NCBI RefSeq assembly: GCF_000730565.1
Contig: NZ_BBIQ01000004.1
Coordinates: 124,001 to 188,000, forward strand
Reading direction: 5' to 3'
Length of the DNA stretch: 64,000 nt
DNA from: Pseudomonas fulva NBRC 16637 = DSM 17717
Lineage (GTDB): Bacteria > Pseudomonadota > Gammaproteobacteria > Pseudomonadales > Pseudomonadaceae
Part shown: positions 55,101 through 62,229 of the stretch, piece by piece
How positions within the stretch are numbered: the first letter of the stretch is position 1
Layout of the letters: each line of letters opens with the position of its first letter
Program-made: the position numbers and the translations under genes
Notes under the pieces: model-generated
Database searches by the model: none
What the model was told of the DNA's origin: nothing
The model's input: the letters and a program-made list of their open reading frames with translations, nothing else

Positions 55101-55324
55101 AAGTTGTCGGCGCCGTTGAGTTCCTGCTCGATGAGGCTGACCACACTTTCATCCATGGTAGCCGCCGAGGCGCCAGGGTATACGGCGTAAATTTCCACCT
55201 GCGGCGGCGCCACGTTGGGGTACTGCGCCACGGGCAGTTGAGGAATGGCCAAGGCGCCAGCCAGCAGGATGAACAGCGCCACCACCCAAGCGAAAATGGG
55301 GCGGTCAATGAAAAATTGCGGCAT
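52196..55324 (-). CDS. RND efflux permease (HAE1/AcrB family)
   Basis: 1042 residues, inner-membrane trimeric proton-driven pump. Marks: start MPQFFIDRPIFAWVVALFILLAG; QLPVAQYPNVAPPQVEIYAVYPGASA; TM4 acidic pair in GILVDDAIVVVENVERIM (about D407/D408); GQISGAIIGITLVLVAVFLPMAFM; and the TM10 lysine in GLITLIGLSAKNAILIIEFAK. Full length. Twelve bases after the adaptor gene, forming a two-gene operon without its own outer-membrane channel. That channel (TtgC/OprM-like) must come from elsewhere. Substrates unknown. Confidence 0.95.
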   Translation of the reverse strand: MPQFFIDRPIFAWVVALFILLAGALAIPQLPVAQYPNVAPPQVEIYAVYPGASAATMDESVVSLIEQELNGADNLLYFESQSSLGSATITATFEPGTVPDLAQVDVQNRLKVVESRLPRPVTQQGLQVEKVSTGFLLLGTLTSEDGKFDETALSDILARNVMNEIRRIKGVGKAQLYGSERAMRIWIDPAKLVGLNLTPNDVAEAITAQNAQVAPGSIGDQPSPATQEITANVVVKGQLTTPEAFAAIVLRANTDGSVVTIGDVARVEIGAQEYQYGTRLNGKPATAFSVQLAPGANAMETATLVRAKMKDLARYFPEGVKYDIPYDTSPFVKVSIQQVISTLFEAMVLVFAVMFLFLQNLRYTLIPTLVVPVALMGTFGVMLMLGFSVNVLTLFGMVLAIGILVDDAIVVVENVERIMAEEGLAPREATRKAIGQISGAIIGITLVLVAVFLPMAFMKGSVGVIYQQFSVSMAVSILFSAFLALSLTPALCATLLKPVNPGAHHQRGGFFGWFNRRFEGMSKGYEGWVSQALRRSGLYLLVYAVLLGVLGYGFSQLPTAFLPTEDQGYTITDIQLPPGASRMRTEQVAAHIEAHNGDEPGVGNTTVILGFSFSGSGQNAALAFTTLKDWSERDAEDSAQSIADRANMAFTQLKDAIAFAVLPPPIDGLGESTGFEFRLQDRGGLGHAQLMAARDELLAKASKSAVLTNVREASLAESPQVELEIDRRQANALGVSFADIGSVLDVAVGSSYVNDFPNQGRMQRVVVQAEGDQRSQVEDLLKIHVRNSAGKMVPLGAFVQPRWVSGPVQLTRYNGYPAVSISGEPTAGQSSGQAMAEIERIVAQLPAGVGLEWTGLSLQERLSGSQAPVLMALSLLVVFLCLAALYESWSIPTAVLLVVPLGILGAVLAVTLRGMPNDVFFKVGLITLIGLSAKNAILIIEFAKSLMDQGMDATQAAIEAARLRLRPIVMTSLAFILGVVPLAIATGASSASQQAIGTGVIGGMLSATLAVVFVPVFFVVVMRLSRRRRPQEPGDEPAPRSH

Positions 55325-55335
55325 CGATCAGGCCC

Positions 55336-56511
55336 TCACTGGCCGGTGTGCTGGGTGGCGGAGGTGGCCTCGGGGGCGGGGTCGATCTGCACGCGTTCGC
55401 CTGCCTTGGCATGTTGCAGGCCTTCGACCACCACCTGGTCACCGGCAGCGAGGCCTTCGCGTACTACCCAGCGGTCGCCCTGTACGCTGCCCAGAACCAC
55501 TTGCCGTTCGCTGACCTGCGATTGGCCATCCACGACCAGTACCTTCGGCACGCCTGCGCTGTCACGCAGGATCGCCCGTTGCGGCACACTCAGCCCTTGC
55601 GGTTGCACGGCCTGGGCCAGGCGCACGCGCACATAGCTGCCCGGCAGCAAGTCGAGGTTCGGGTTGGGGAACTCGCTGCGCAGGGTGATCTGGTTGGTAG
55701 AGGGGTCGACCTGGATGTCGGAGAACAACAGCTTGCCGGGCAGCGGGTAGGCACTGCCGTCGTCCTCGATCAAGGTGACACTGGCCTGGTCTGCGTCCAC
55801 CCGTTGCAGCTGGCCGGCACGCAAAGCCTTGCGCAGCGCCGTGATCTCACGGGTCGACTGGGTGACGTCGACATGAATGGGGTCCAGTTGCTCGATGGTC
55901 GCCAGTGGCGTGGCTTCGTTCTGCCCGACCAATGCGCCTTCTGTCACCTGGGCACGGCCAATGCGCCCGGCGATGGGAGCGGTCACAGTGGCGTATCCCA
56001 GGTTCAGACGGGCCCGTTGCACAGCCGCCTTGGCCTCGGCCACTGCTGCGTTGGCTTGCAGCAGGCTGGCCTTGGCATTGTCGTATTCCTGGCCGCTGAC
56101 GGCTTTGTCATTGACCAACTCGCGGTAGCGCTGCTCCTGCAGGCGAGCTTGATAACGGGTAGCGTCGGCTCTGGCCAGTGCCGCCTGGGCGCTGTCCAGG
56201 TCGGCCTTGAAGGGTGCGGGGTCGATCTGAAACAACACATCGCCCTGCTTGACGTCGCTACCCTCGCGGTACACCCGCTTGAGCACTACGCCGGCCACCC
56301 GAGCCCGCACCTGGGCGGTACGCGGCGCCAGAATGCGGCCGTTGAGCTCGCTGGTGATGGCCAGCGGTTGCAGTTGCAGCGTTTCGATCCGCACTTGCGG
56401 GGCCGGGGCTTGCTGCTCGGGTTCGTCGCTAGCGCTGCAGCCGCCTAGGCCCAAGCCTACAAGCGCCAGAAGCGCCATGCGGCGCAGGGTAACAGTGAGT
56501 GTGTCGGACAT
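55336..56511 (-). CDS. RND efflux periplasmic adaptor lipoprotein
   Basis: 391 residues with a lipobox LGGC at about residues 22-25 (MALLALVGLGLGGCSASDEP). Membrane-fusion protein: GRILAPRTAQVRARVAGVVLKRVYREGSDVKQGDVLFQIDPAPFKADLDSAQAALARA, the hairpin, then VTAPIAGRIGRAQVTEGALVGQNEATPLATIEQLDPIHVDVTQS and the C-terminal beta barrel with LLPGSYVRVRLAQ. First gene of the operon with the permease. Transcribed divergently from the response-regulator gene (208 bases apart), the likely controller. Confidence 0.95.
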   Translation of the reverse strand: MSDTLTVTLRRMALLALVGLGLGGCSASDEPEQQAPAPQVRIETLQLQPLAITSELNGRILAPRTAQVRARVAGVVLKRVYREGSDVKQGDVLFQIDPAPFKADLDSAQAALARADATRYQARLQEQRYRELVNDKAVSGQEYDNAKASLLQANAAVAEAKAAVQRARLNLGYATVTAPIAGRIGRAQVTEGALVGQNEATPLATIEQLDPIHVDVTQSTREITALRKALRAGQLQRVDADQASVTLIEDDGSAYPLPGKLLFSDIQVDPSTNQITLRSEFPNPNLDLLPGSYVRVRLAQAVQPQGLSVPQRAILRDSAGVPKVLVVDGQSQVSERQVVLGSVQGDRWVVREGLAAGDQVVVEGLQHAKAGERVQIDPAPEATSATQHTGQ

Positions 56512-56719
56512 TGGGATCTTCCGCTGATGATCTGCGCTATGCTACGGCACCCGGGTCATGGTTGGCTGTTAACAGCTGTACGGGGAGTGTGAAAAAGTGT
56601 GAAGCGATGGGTTGTGCACCACGATGTTTCTATAAGCTTGCGTCACTAGAACGCAGCGCTTACGAGGCCACACCGAGCCGGTGCGCTGCAAGTCCCTCCA
56701 CCTGCCTGCCAAGCCACCC

Positions 56720-57415
56720 ATGCCCATTATACTTCTGGTCGAAGACGACAGCGCCCTGGCCGAGCTGATCGCCAGTTACCTGCAACGCAACGAATTCGTC
56801 GTCCGGGTCATCGCCCGGGGTGACCACGTGCTGGACGAGTATCGCCGCGACAAACCCGACTTGGTGATTCTCGACCTGATGCTCCCAGGCCTGGACGGCC
56901 TGCAGGTGTGTCGCCAGTTGCGTCAGCAGTCCCAATGCCTGCCGATCCTGATGCTCACCGCCCGCGATGACAGCCATGACCAGGTGCTGGGGCTGGAAAT
57001 GGGGGCCGACGACTACGTCACCAAACCGTGCGAGCCACGGGTGTTGCTGGCCCGGGTGCGCACCTTGCTGCGCCGCAGCGCTAACGAACCCAGGCTGGAC
57101 CATGACCTGATCGTGGTAGGTGGGTTATGCATCGACCTGGCCGAACGCACCGTCACCTGGCGCGGCGAGCCTGTCGAACTGTCGGGCGGGGAATTCAACC
57201 TGTTGGTCGTGCTGGCGCGCAATGCCGGGGTCGTGCTCAATCGCGATCGCATTCTTCAACAGTTGCGCGGTATCGAGTTCAACGGCACCGACCGCTCGGT
57301 GGACGTGGCCATTTCCAAGCTGCGCCGCAAGTTCGACGACAACGCAGGCGAAGCACGCAAGATCAAGACGGTCTGGGGCAAAGGTTATCTGTTCAGCCGT
57401 GTCGAGTGGGAGTGA
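56720..57415 (+). CDS. OmpR-family response regulator (RstA-like)
   Basis: 231 residues from ATG 56720. Receiver domain with the acidic pocket VEDD, acceptor D52 in LVILDLMLPG, Thr in MLTARDD, and Lys in YVTKPCEPRVLLARV. OmpR winged helix with LSGGEFNLLVVLARNAGVVLNRDRILQQLRGIEFNGTDRSVDVAISKLRRKF and KTVWGKGYLFS. Six bases before the kinase gene. Its divergent placement to the RND operon and tandem placement to the PACE gene suggests control of efflux. Confidence 0.93.
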   Translation: MPIILLVEDDSALAELIASYLQRNEFVVRVIARGDHVLDEYRRDKPDLVILDLMLPGLDGLQVCRQLRQQSQCLPILMLTARDDSHDQVLGLEMGADDYVTKPCEPRVLLARVRTLLRRSANEPRLDHDLIVVGGLCIDLAERTVTWRGEPVELSGGEFNLLVVLARNAGVVLNRDRILQQLRGIEFNGTDRSVDVAISKLRRKFDDNAGEARKIKTVWGKGYLFSRVEWE

Positions 57416-57421
57416 GCTGCG

Positions 57422-58729
57422 ATGTTCAAGATCCTGGTGCGGCTGTATCTGCTGATCATCGTGGCGTATGCCGGTGCCTTGCTGTTCATCCCCGACACCA
57501 TCGTGGGGCTGTTTCAGGAACGCTTCATGGCCTACAACCTCAGCCAGACCAAAGGCGTGCAGTCGCTGATCGTACGTCAGTTCCACCAGGCGCCTCAGGC
57601 CCAGTGGCCTGCCGTGGCGAAAGCGCTGGCCGACGATTTTGCACCCTTGCAGGTCCAGCTGCTGCCCATCGACCAGGCCCACTTGAATGAAACGGAGCGC
57701 GCGCGGCTGGCGCAAGGGGAGTCGGCAGTGCGCCTGGCCCAATGGGGCTACTACGAAACCCTGCTGGCGCCGTTGGACAGCCACTGGCTGGTACGCTTGG
57801 ATTCGCCGCCTGATCCCTTGGACATCAACGTCCTGTCATGGGGCGTGACGGTGTTGATCGGGGCCGCGATGCTGGGTTGCCTGTTGCTTTGGGTATGGCC
57901 GCACTGGCGTGACCTGGAGCGCCTGAAGGAAACCGCTCGGCGTCTGGGGCAGGGGCAGATGTCCGAGCGCACGCATATCTCGGCGCATTCGAACATCGGC
58001 GAACTGGCCAGGGTATTCGACACCATGGCTAGCGACCTTGAGCGCCATGTCAATCAGCAGCGCGAGCTGCTCAATGCCGTATCTCACGAGCTGCGCACGC
58101 CCCTGACGCGCCTGGATTTCGGCTTGGTGCTGCTCTTCGACGAAGTGCCTGCGGCCAGCCGCAAGCGCTTGCTGGAGCTAGTCGGGCATGTGCGAGAGCT
58201 GGATGAATTGGTGTTGGAGTTGTTGTCCTACAGCCGGTTGTACAATGCCGACCAGGCGCGCGAACGAGTGGAGGTGTCGTTGCTCGAGCTGGTGGACAGC
58301 GTGCTAGGCAGCTTTGCCGAGGAGTTGGACGGGCGGGGCATCCAGTGGGAGGTGCATGCCGACGCCGAGTTGCCGCGCTTCGTGCTCGATCCGCGCCTGA
58401 CGGCCCGAGCGGTGCAGAACCTGGTGCGCAACGCCATGCGCTACTGTGAGCAGCGCCTGGTACTGCGCTTGCGCCTGGAGCCCGACGGGGCTTGCTCGCT
58501 GACGGTGGAGGATGATGGCATTGGTATCCCTGTCGAGGAGCGTGAGCGAATCTTCCAGCCGTTCTATCGCTTGGATCGCAGCCGGGACCGCAGCACGGGT
58601 GGATTCGGCTTGGGGCTGGCGATCAGCCGGCGGGCCATTGAGGGGCAGGGCGGGACCCTGACGGTCGCCCAGTCCCCATTGGGCGGTGCGCAATTTCGTA
58701 TCCGCTTGCCCGCCGGGCAGGTGACCTGA
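57422..58729 (+). CDS. Sensor histidine kinase (RstB-like)
   Basis: 435 residues. TM1 about 2-22 (ILVRLYLLIIVAYAGALLF), a periplasmic domain to about 135, TM2 (LSWGVTVLIGAAMLGCLLLWVWP), HAMP (WRDLERLKETARRLGQGQM...ISAHSNIGELARVFDTMASDLE). HisKA has the phospho-His in NAVSHELRTPLTRLDFGL. HATPase has NLVRNAMRYC, VEDDGIGIPVEERERIFQPFYRLDRSRDRSTGGFGLGLAISRRAIEGQGG. All catalytic boxes are intact. Pairs with the preceding regulator. Confidence 0.93.
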   Translation: MFKILVRLYLLIIVAYAGALLFIPDTIVGLFQERFMAYNLSQTKGVQSLIVRQFHQAPQAQWPAVAKALADDFAPLQVQLLPIDQAHLNETERARLAQGESAVRLAQWGYYETLLAPLDSHWLVRLDSPPDPLDINVLSWGVTVLIGAAMLGCLLLWVWPHWRDLERLKETARRLGQGQMSERTHISAHSNIGELARVFDTMASDLERHVNQQRELLNAVSHELRTPLTRLDFGLVLLFDEVPAASRKRLLELVGHVRELDELVLELLSYSRLYNADQARERVEVSLLELVDSVLGSFAEELDGRGIQWEVHADAELPRFVLDPRLTARAVQNLVRNAMRYCEQRLVLRLRLEPDGACSLTVEDDGIGIPVEERERIFQPFYRLDRSRDRSTGGFGLGLAISRRAIEGQGGTLTVAQSPLGGAQFRIRLPAGQVT

Positions 58730-58810
58730 AGGCTGATGCCTGGTAGTAAGCCTCTTCTTTTAACCGGCGGGATCTTGTAGCGTGTCGGGTCGTCATTCAG
58801 GGAGCTGAAC

Positions 58811-59242
58811 ATGCAAGGCAAGGCCCGCAAGATCGTCCAGGCCATTCTCTACGAGGCCATCGCCGTGGCGTGTGTTGCCCCTGCCCTGGAACTTGCGTTC
58901 GGGGCGGGGATGGCGCAGTCCACTGTGCTGTCGGTATTGATGTCAGGCGTCGCGATGAGCTGGAACATGCTCTACAACTGGGTGTTCGAGCGCTGGGAGG
59001 CGCGCCAGCCTCAGCGCAAGCGCACGCTGTTGCGCCGCTTGCTGCATGCGCTTGGCTTCGAGGGTGGCCTGGTGGTGATCCTGCTGCCGCTGGTGGCTTA
59101 TTGGTTGCAAGTCAGCCTGCTGGCAGCGCTCTTGACCAATCTGGCCCTGTTCGCTTTTTTCTTCGTCTACGCCTTCGTGTTCCAGTGGGGCTTCGACAAG
59201 GTATTCGACGTGCCGTTGTCGGCGCAGCAGGCCAAGTGTTGA
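58811..59242 (+). CDS. PACE-family efflux transporter (AceI-like)
   Basis: 143 residues, ribosome site AGGGAG. Two bacterial transmembrane pair repeats, four TM helices: KARKIVQAILYEAIAVACVAPALELAFGAGM with the conserved Glu in helix 1, then VLSVLMSGVAMSWNMLYNWVFERWEAR; repeat two has LLHALGFEGGLVVILLPLVAYWL and LLTNLALFAFFFVYAFVFQWGFDKVFD. PACE proteins export chlorhexidine and other biocides by proton exchange. Downstream of the two-component genes, so it may belong to the same efflux response. Confidence 0.92.
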   Translation: MQGKARKIVQAILYEAIAVACVAPALELAFGAGMAQSTVLSVLMSGVAMSWNMLYNWVFERWEARQPQRKRTLLRRLLHALGFEGGLVVILLPLVAYWLQVSLLAALLTNLALFAFFFVYAFVFQWGFDKVFDVPLSAQQAKC

Positions 59243-59275
59243 CGCGCGACCAAGCCTCGGGCTAACGTTCGGCAC

Positions 59276-59338
59276 ATGAACCGCTATCAGCCTGCCTTCG
59301 CCAGCATTATTACCGCCATCATCAGATTGGCGGGCTAG
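59276..59338 (+). CDS. Attenuator leader peptide for ilvA
   Basis: A 20-residue peptide, MNRYQPAFASIITAIIRLAG, whose codons ATT ATT ACC GCC ATC ATC make an Ile-rich control region (59306-59323). Stop at 59336-59338. It is followed 14 bases later by a terminator. GGCGGG inside its last codons (59329-59334) can pair with CCCGCC of the terminator's left arm, forming the antiterminator when the ribosome stalls at Ile codons. The start lacks a strong Shine-Dalgarno (GGCACATG). Confidence 0.85.
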   Translation: MNRYQPAFASIITAIIRLAG

Positions 59339-59352
59339 CGCGAGCATGCACC

Positions 59353-59377
59353 AAACCCGCCCTGGAGGCGGGTTTTT
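59353..59377 (+). terminator. Attenuator terminator before ilvA
   Basis: AAACCCGCC-CTGGA-GGCGGGTTT followed by more T (five in all). It lies 15-39 bases past the leader-peptide stop and 44 bases before the ilvA ATG. Its left arm CCCGCC (59356-59361) is shared with the antiterminator partner GGCGGG at 59329-59334. Confidence 0.9.
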
Positions 59378-59420
59378 CCATCTGACTCCTGGGCACCGTT
59401 AACCGGCCAAGGAGTCGATG

Positions 59421-60980
59421 ATGTCCAACCTGTGTTGCGCCCCGCTAGCAATCACCCCTGAGCAACTGCTGTCCGAGCAGGTTCGGCGAATTTTGGCAGC
59501 GCCCGTGTATGACCTGGCCATCGAAACGCCGTTACAAGAGGCCGGTGGGTTGTCCGATAGGCTGGGTAATCGGGTACTGCTTAAACGCGAAGACCTGCAA
59601 CCCACATTCTCGTTCAAGATCCGTGGGGCGTACACGCGACTGTCGAGGTTGACCACCCGTCAGCGTCAGGCCGGTGTAGTGACCGCTTCGGCGGGCAACC
59701 ATGCCCAGGGCGTGGCCATGGCCGCCGCGCATCTGGGCATGACGGCCACGATCGTCATGCCGTCCACGACGCCTTCGCTCAAGGTCCAGGGCGTGCGCGC
59801 CCGCGGTGGCCAGGTGGTGCTGCACGGTGACAGCTTCCCCCATGCCCTGGCACATGCCTTGAAGCTGGCCGAGCTAGAAGGAGCCACCTTCGTGCCACCC
59901 TTCGATGACCCGGATGTGATTGCCGGTCAAGGTACGGTCGGCATGGAGATCCTCAGGCAGTGTCCTGGGCCGCTACAGGCTGTCTTCGTTCCGGTAGGCG
60001 GAGGTGGCTTGATTGCCGGAATCGCGGCCTACATCAAGTACCTGCGCCCCGAGGTCAGGGTGATCGGTGTGGAGCCTGAGGATGCCAACTGCCTGCAGGT
60101 CGCCCTGCAGGCTGGCGAGCGGGTGGTGCTCCCGCATGTCGGCACCTTCGCCGACGGGGTGGCCGTGGCCCAGGTGGGCGCCCACTGCTTCGAGCTATGC
60201 CGGCATTTTGTGGACGAGGTGCTGACTGTAAGCAGCGACGCGTTGTGTGCCGCGATCAAGGACATCTACGATGACACCCGCTCGATCACCGAGCCCTCGG
60301 GGGCCCTGGCGGTCGCGGGCATGAAGCAGTATGTGGACCGCGAGGGCGTTCGCGGGAAGACGCTGGTGGCCATCGATTCTGGGGCCAATATCAACTTCGA
60401 TCGGCTGCGCCATGTGGCAGAGCGCGCCGAACTGGGTGAACAGCGCGAAGCGGTGATCGCGGTGACCATCCCCGACCAGCCTGGGAGCTTCCGGGCGTTC
60501 TGCCAAGCGTTGGGCAAGCGCCAGGTCACGGAATTCAACTACCGCTGCCAGCCGGGCAAACCCGCAAGGCTGTTCGTGGGTGTGCAAACGCACCCATTGC
60601 AGGATCCACGCGATCAGCTGTTGAACGGTTTGCAGGCTCAAGGCTATGAGGTTGTGGACCTGACCGACAATGAGCTGGCCAAGCTGCATGTGCGCCATAC
60701 CGTGGGTGGGCCTTTGACGCCTGGAAGTAACGAGCAGGTGCTGCGTTTCGAGTTTCCAGAGCGCCCCGGGGCACTGCCGGCGTTTCTGGAGCGCCTGGGC
60801 CAGCGCTGGAACATCAGCCTGTTCCATTACCGCAACCACGGTGCAGCCCATGCGCGGGTGTTCGCTGGGCTGCAGGTGCCTGCCGATGAGCGTGCCGGGT
60901 TATCTTCGGCGCTTGACCAGATGGGTTATCGCTACTGGGACGAAACGGATAACCCGGCTTATCGCCTGTTCCTCGGCTGA
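59421..60980 (+). CDS. ilvA: Biosynthetic threonine ammonia-lyase
   Basis: 519 residues from the second of two adjacent ATGs (AAGGAG is 6 bases before 59421; the first ATG, 59418, is too close). Makes 2-oxobutyrate from threonine, the first step to isoleucine. PLP Lys in LQPTFSFKIRGAY (K66); SAGNHAQGVAMAA; the glycine loop PVGGGGLIAGIAAYIK. Two ACT-like regulatory domains follow (AVIAVTIPDQPGSFRAFCQALG and VLRFEFPERPGALPAFLERLG), the long, Ile-inhibited form. Controlled by the leader-peptide attenuator just upstream. Confidence 0.95.
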   Translation: MSNLCCAPLAITPEQLLSEQVRRILAAPVYDLAIETPLQEAGGLSDRLGNRVLLKREDLQPTFSFKIRGAYTRLSRLTTRQRQAGVVTASAGNHAQGVAMAAAHLGMTATIVMPSTTPSLKVQGVRARGGQVVLHGDSFPHALAHALKLAELEGATFVPPFDDPDVIAGQGTVGMEILRQCPGPLQAVFVPVGGGGLIAGIAAYIKYLRPEVRVIGVEPEDANCLQVALQAGERVVLPHVGTFADGVAVAQVGAHCFELCRHFVDEVLTVSSDALCAAIKDIYDDTRSITEPSGALAVAGMKQYVDREGVRGKTLVAIDSGANINFDRLRHVAERAELGEQREAVIAVTIPDQPGSFRAFCQALGKRQVTEFNYRCQPGKPARLFVGVQTHPLQDPRDQLLNGLQAQGYEVVDLTDNELAKLHVRHTVGGPLTPGSNEQVLRFEFPERPGALPAFLERLGQRWNISLFHYRNHGAAHARVFAGLQVPADERAGLSSALDQMGYRYWDETDNPAYRLFLG

Positions 60981-60989
60981 GGCGGCGGA

Positions 60990-62171
60990 TCACCGCTCGC
61001 GCATGAAGAAACCGGCCACGAACTTGCGGAAGGTTTCAGGGCTCTTGAAGTCGGCATACCGTTTGAAGTTCTCGGTATCCGGCTCGGGCCCGATGGGTTG
61101 TTCGAGCAGCGAAATGGACAGTACACGGTCTTGGTCGGACGTCATCACCAGTTCATCCATGAGCTGCCCGCCGACCACCGGGCGGCGCATCTGCACCTTG
61201 ACGCCCTTGCTGGCCATCCAGTCCACCAGCGATACCAATGCCTTGAGCGGTTCGCGCTCTTCATCGCGATAGACCGGAAACAGATGGCCGCGCGACAGCA
61301 CCGGTACGCTGGCCACGTGGATCAGTTCATAGAAGTGACTGCCGGGAGTCGTAGGCGAATAGAGTGCCAGCGTCAGCAACGGGCCGCAGGTGCGCTGACC
61401 ACCCCAGTACAGATGATGGCCCTGGAAATCGAAACCCTCTTCACTGCGGTAGTGAAAGACCTTGCGGCCCTTGATCTGGTCGATGCAGTCGAGCAGTAGT
61501 CCATGACGACGATGGTTGCCAAAGATCGTTGCTTCACGCAGACGGGCCTTGAGCATCATCATGTGCTTCATGTCCAGGCGCGTTTCCAGGTAGTTGCTGG
61601 CCGGCACCCGTTCCACCAGCGGATAGCGACTGGCCACGGCGCGCAGTTGAGCGAATTGCCCGGTCAGGTCTTGCTTCAAATGCGTGGCGTAGAGGTTGAG
61701 GCCGCTGGTCTCGATCCACGTCAACAACAAGGCCAGCAAACGCTGTTGTTCGCGGCGCTCGCCTGGCTCGTTGGTGCTTGCGCTTGCCCCCGTGCGGAAG
61801 TCGCCGATCAGCCGCAGCGGTGTGTCGGGAGGCAGCCAGGCCACCGGCTGAACAGGTGCCTGAGCACGCTCGGCCGCTTCCTGATCATCCTTGGTGAAGG
61901 GGCAGCCCGGCGCATGTTCGGCCGTGCCTGGGTTGTTCTTGAGAAACAACGTACCGGTGTTGCCATTGAGGGTGACATTGAGCACAGGCAGGGCGTCGGT
62001 GCGGCAGTCGCAGGCCAGCCATTGATTGGCGTTGCGCACCTTCATCAGCATCTGGTTGGCCTGCAGCAGGCGGGGCCCGGTCAAGCCGCCGGTGGCAAAT
62101 TCCACCAGCAGCGCGTCTTCGGCGGGCGTCAGGCTGCGCACCTGGGCGGCGGTCTTGTCGATGATACGCAT
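60990..62171 (-). CDS. Protein of unknown function with Cys/His knuckle
   Basis: 393 residues from ATG 62171. The N-terminal third contains ACDC (about residues 53-56) and HAPGCPF (about 86-92), spaced like a C-x-C...H-x3-C zinc site. A variable Pro/Ala linker follows, then a helical region (ERREQQRLLALLLTWIETSGLNLYATHLKQDLTG) and a mixed domain with YWGGQRTCGPLLTLALYSPTTPGSHFYELIHVASVPVLSRGHLFPVYRDEEREPLKAL. The WGGQR...PxxG alternation hints at a nucleic-acid or nucleotide-related fold, but I do not recognise the family. Convergent with ilvA; 31 bases upstream is the GapN-like gene on the same strand. Confidence 0.75.
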   Translation of the reverse strand: MRIIDKTAAQVRSLTPAEDALLVEFATGGLTGPRLLQANQMLMKVRNANQWLACDCRTDALPVLNVTLNGNTGTLFLKNNPGTAEHAPGCPFTKDDQEAAERAQAPVQPVAWLPPDTPLRLIGDFRTGASASTNEPGERREQQRLLALLLTWIETSGLNLYATHLKQDLTGQFAQLRAVASRYPLVERVPASNYLETRLDMKHMMMLKARLREATIFGNHRRHGLLLDCIDQIKGRKVFHYRSEEGFDFQGHHLYWGGQRTCGPLLTLALYSPTTPGSHFYELIHVASVPVLSRGHLFPVYRDEEREPLKALVSLVDWMASKGVKVQMRRPVVGGQLMDELVMTSDQDRVLSISLLEQPIGPEPDTENFKRYADFKSPETFRKFVAGFFMRER

Positions 62172-62229
62172 TGAGCGGCTCCGTGCTATGAGCTTCAAGC
62201 TTCCAGCAAAGCGGTGCCGCTTTCAACCG

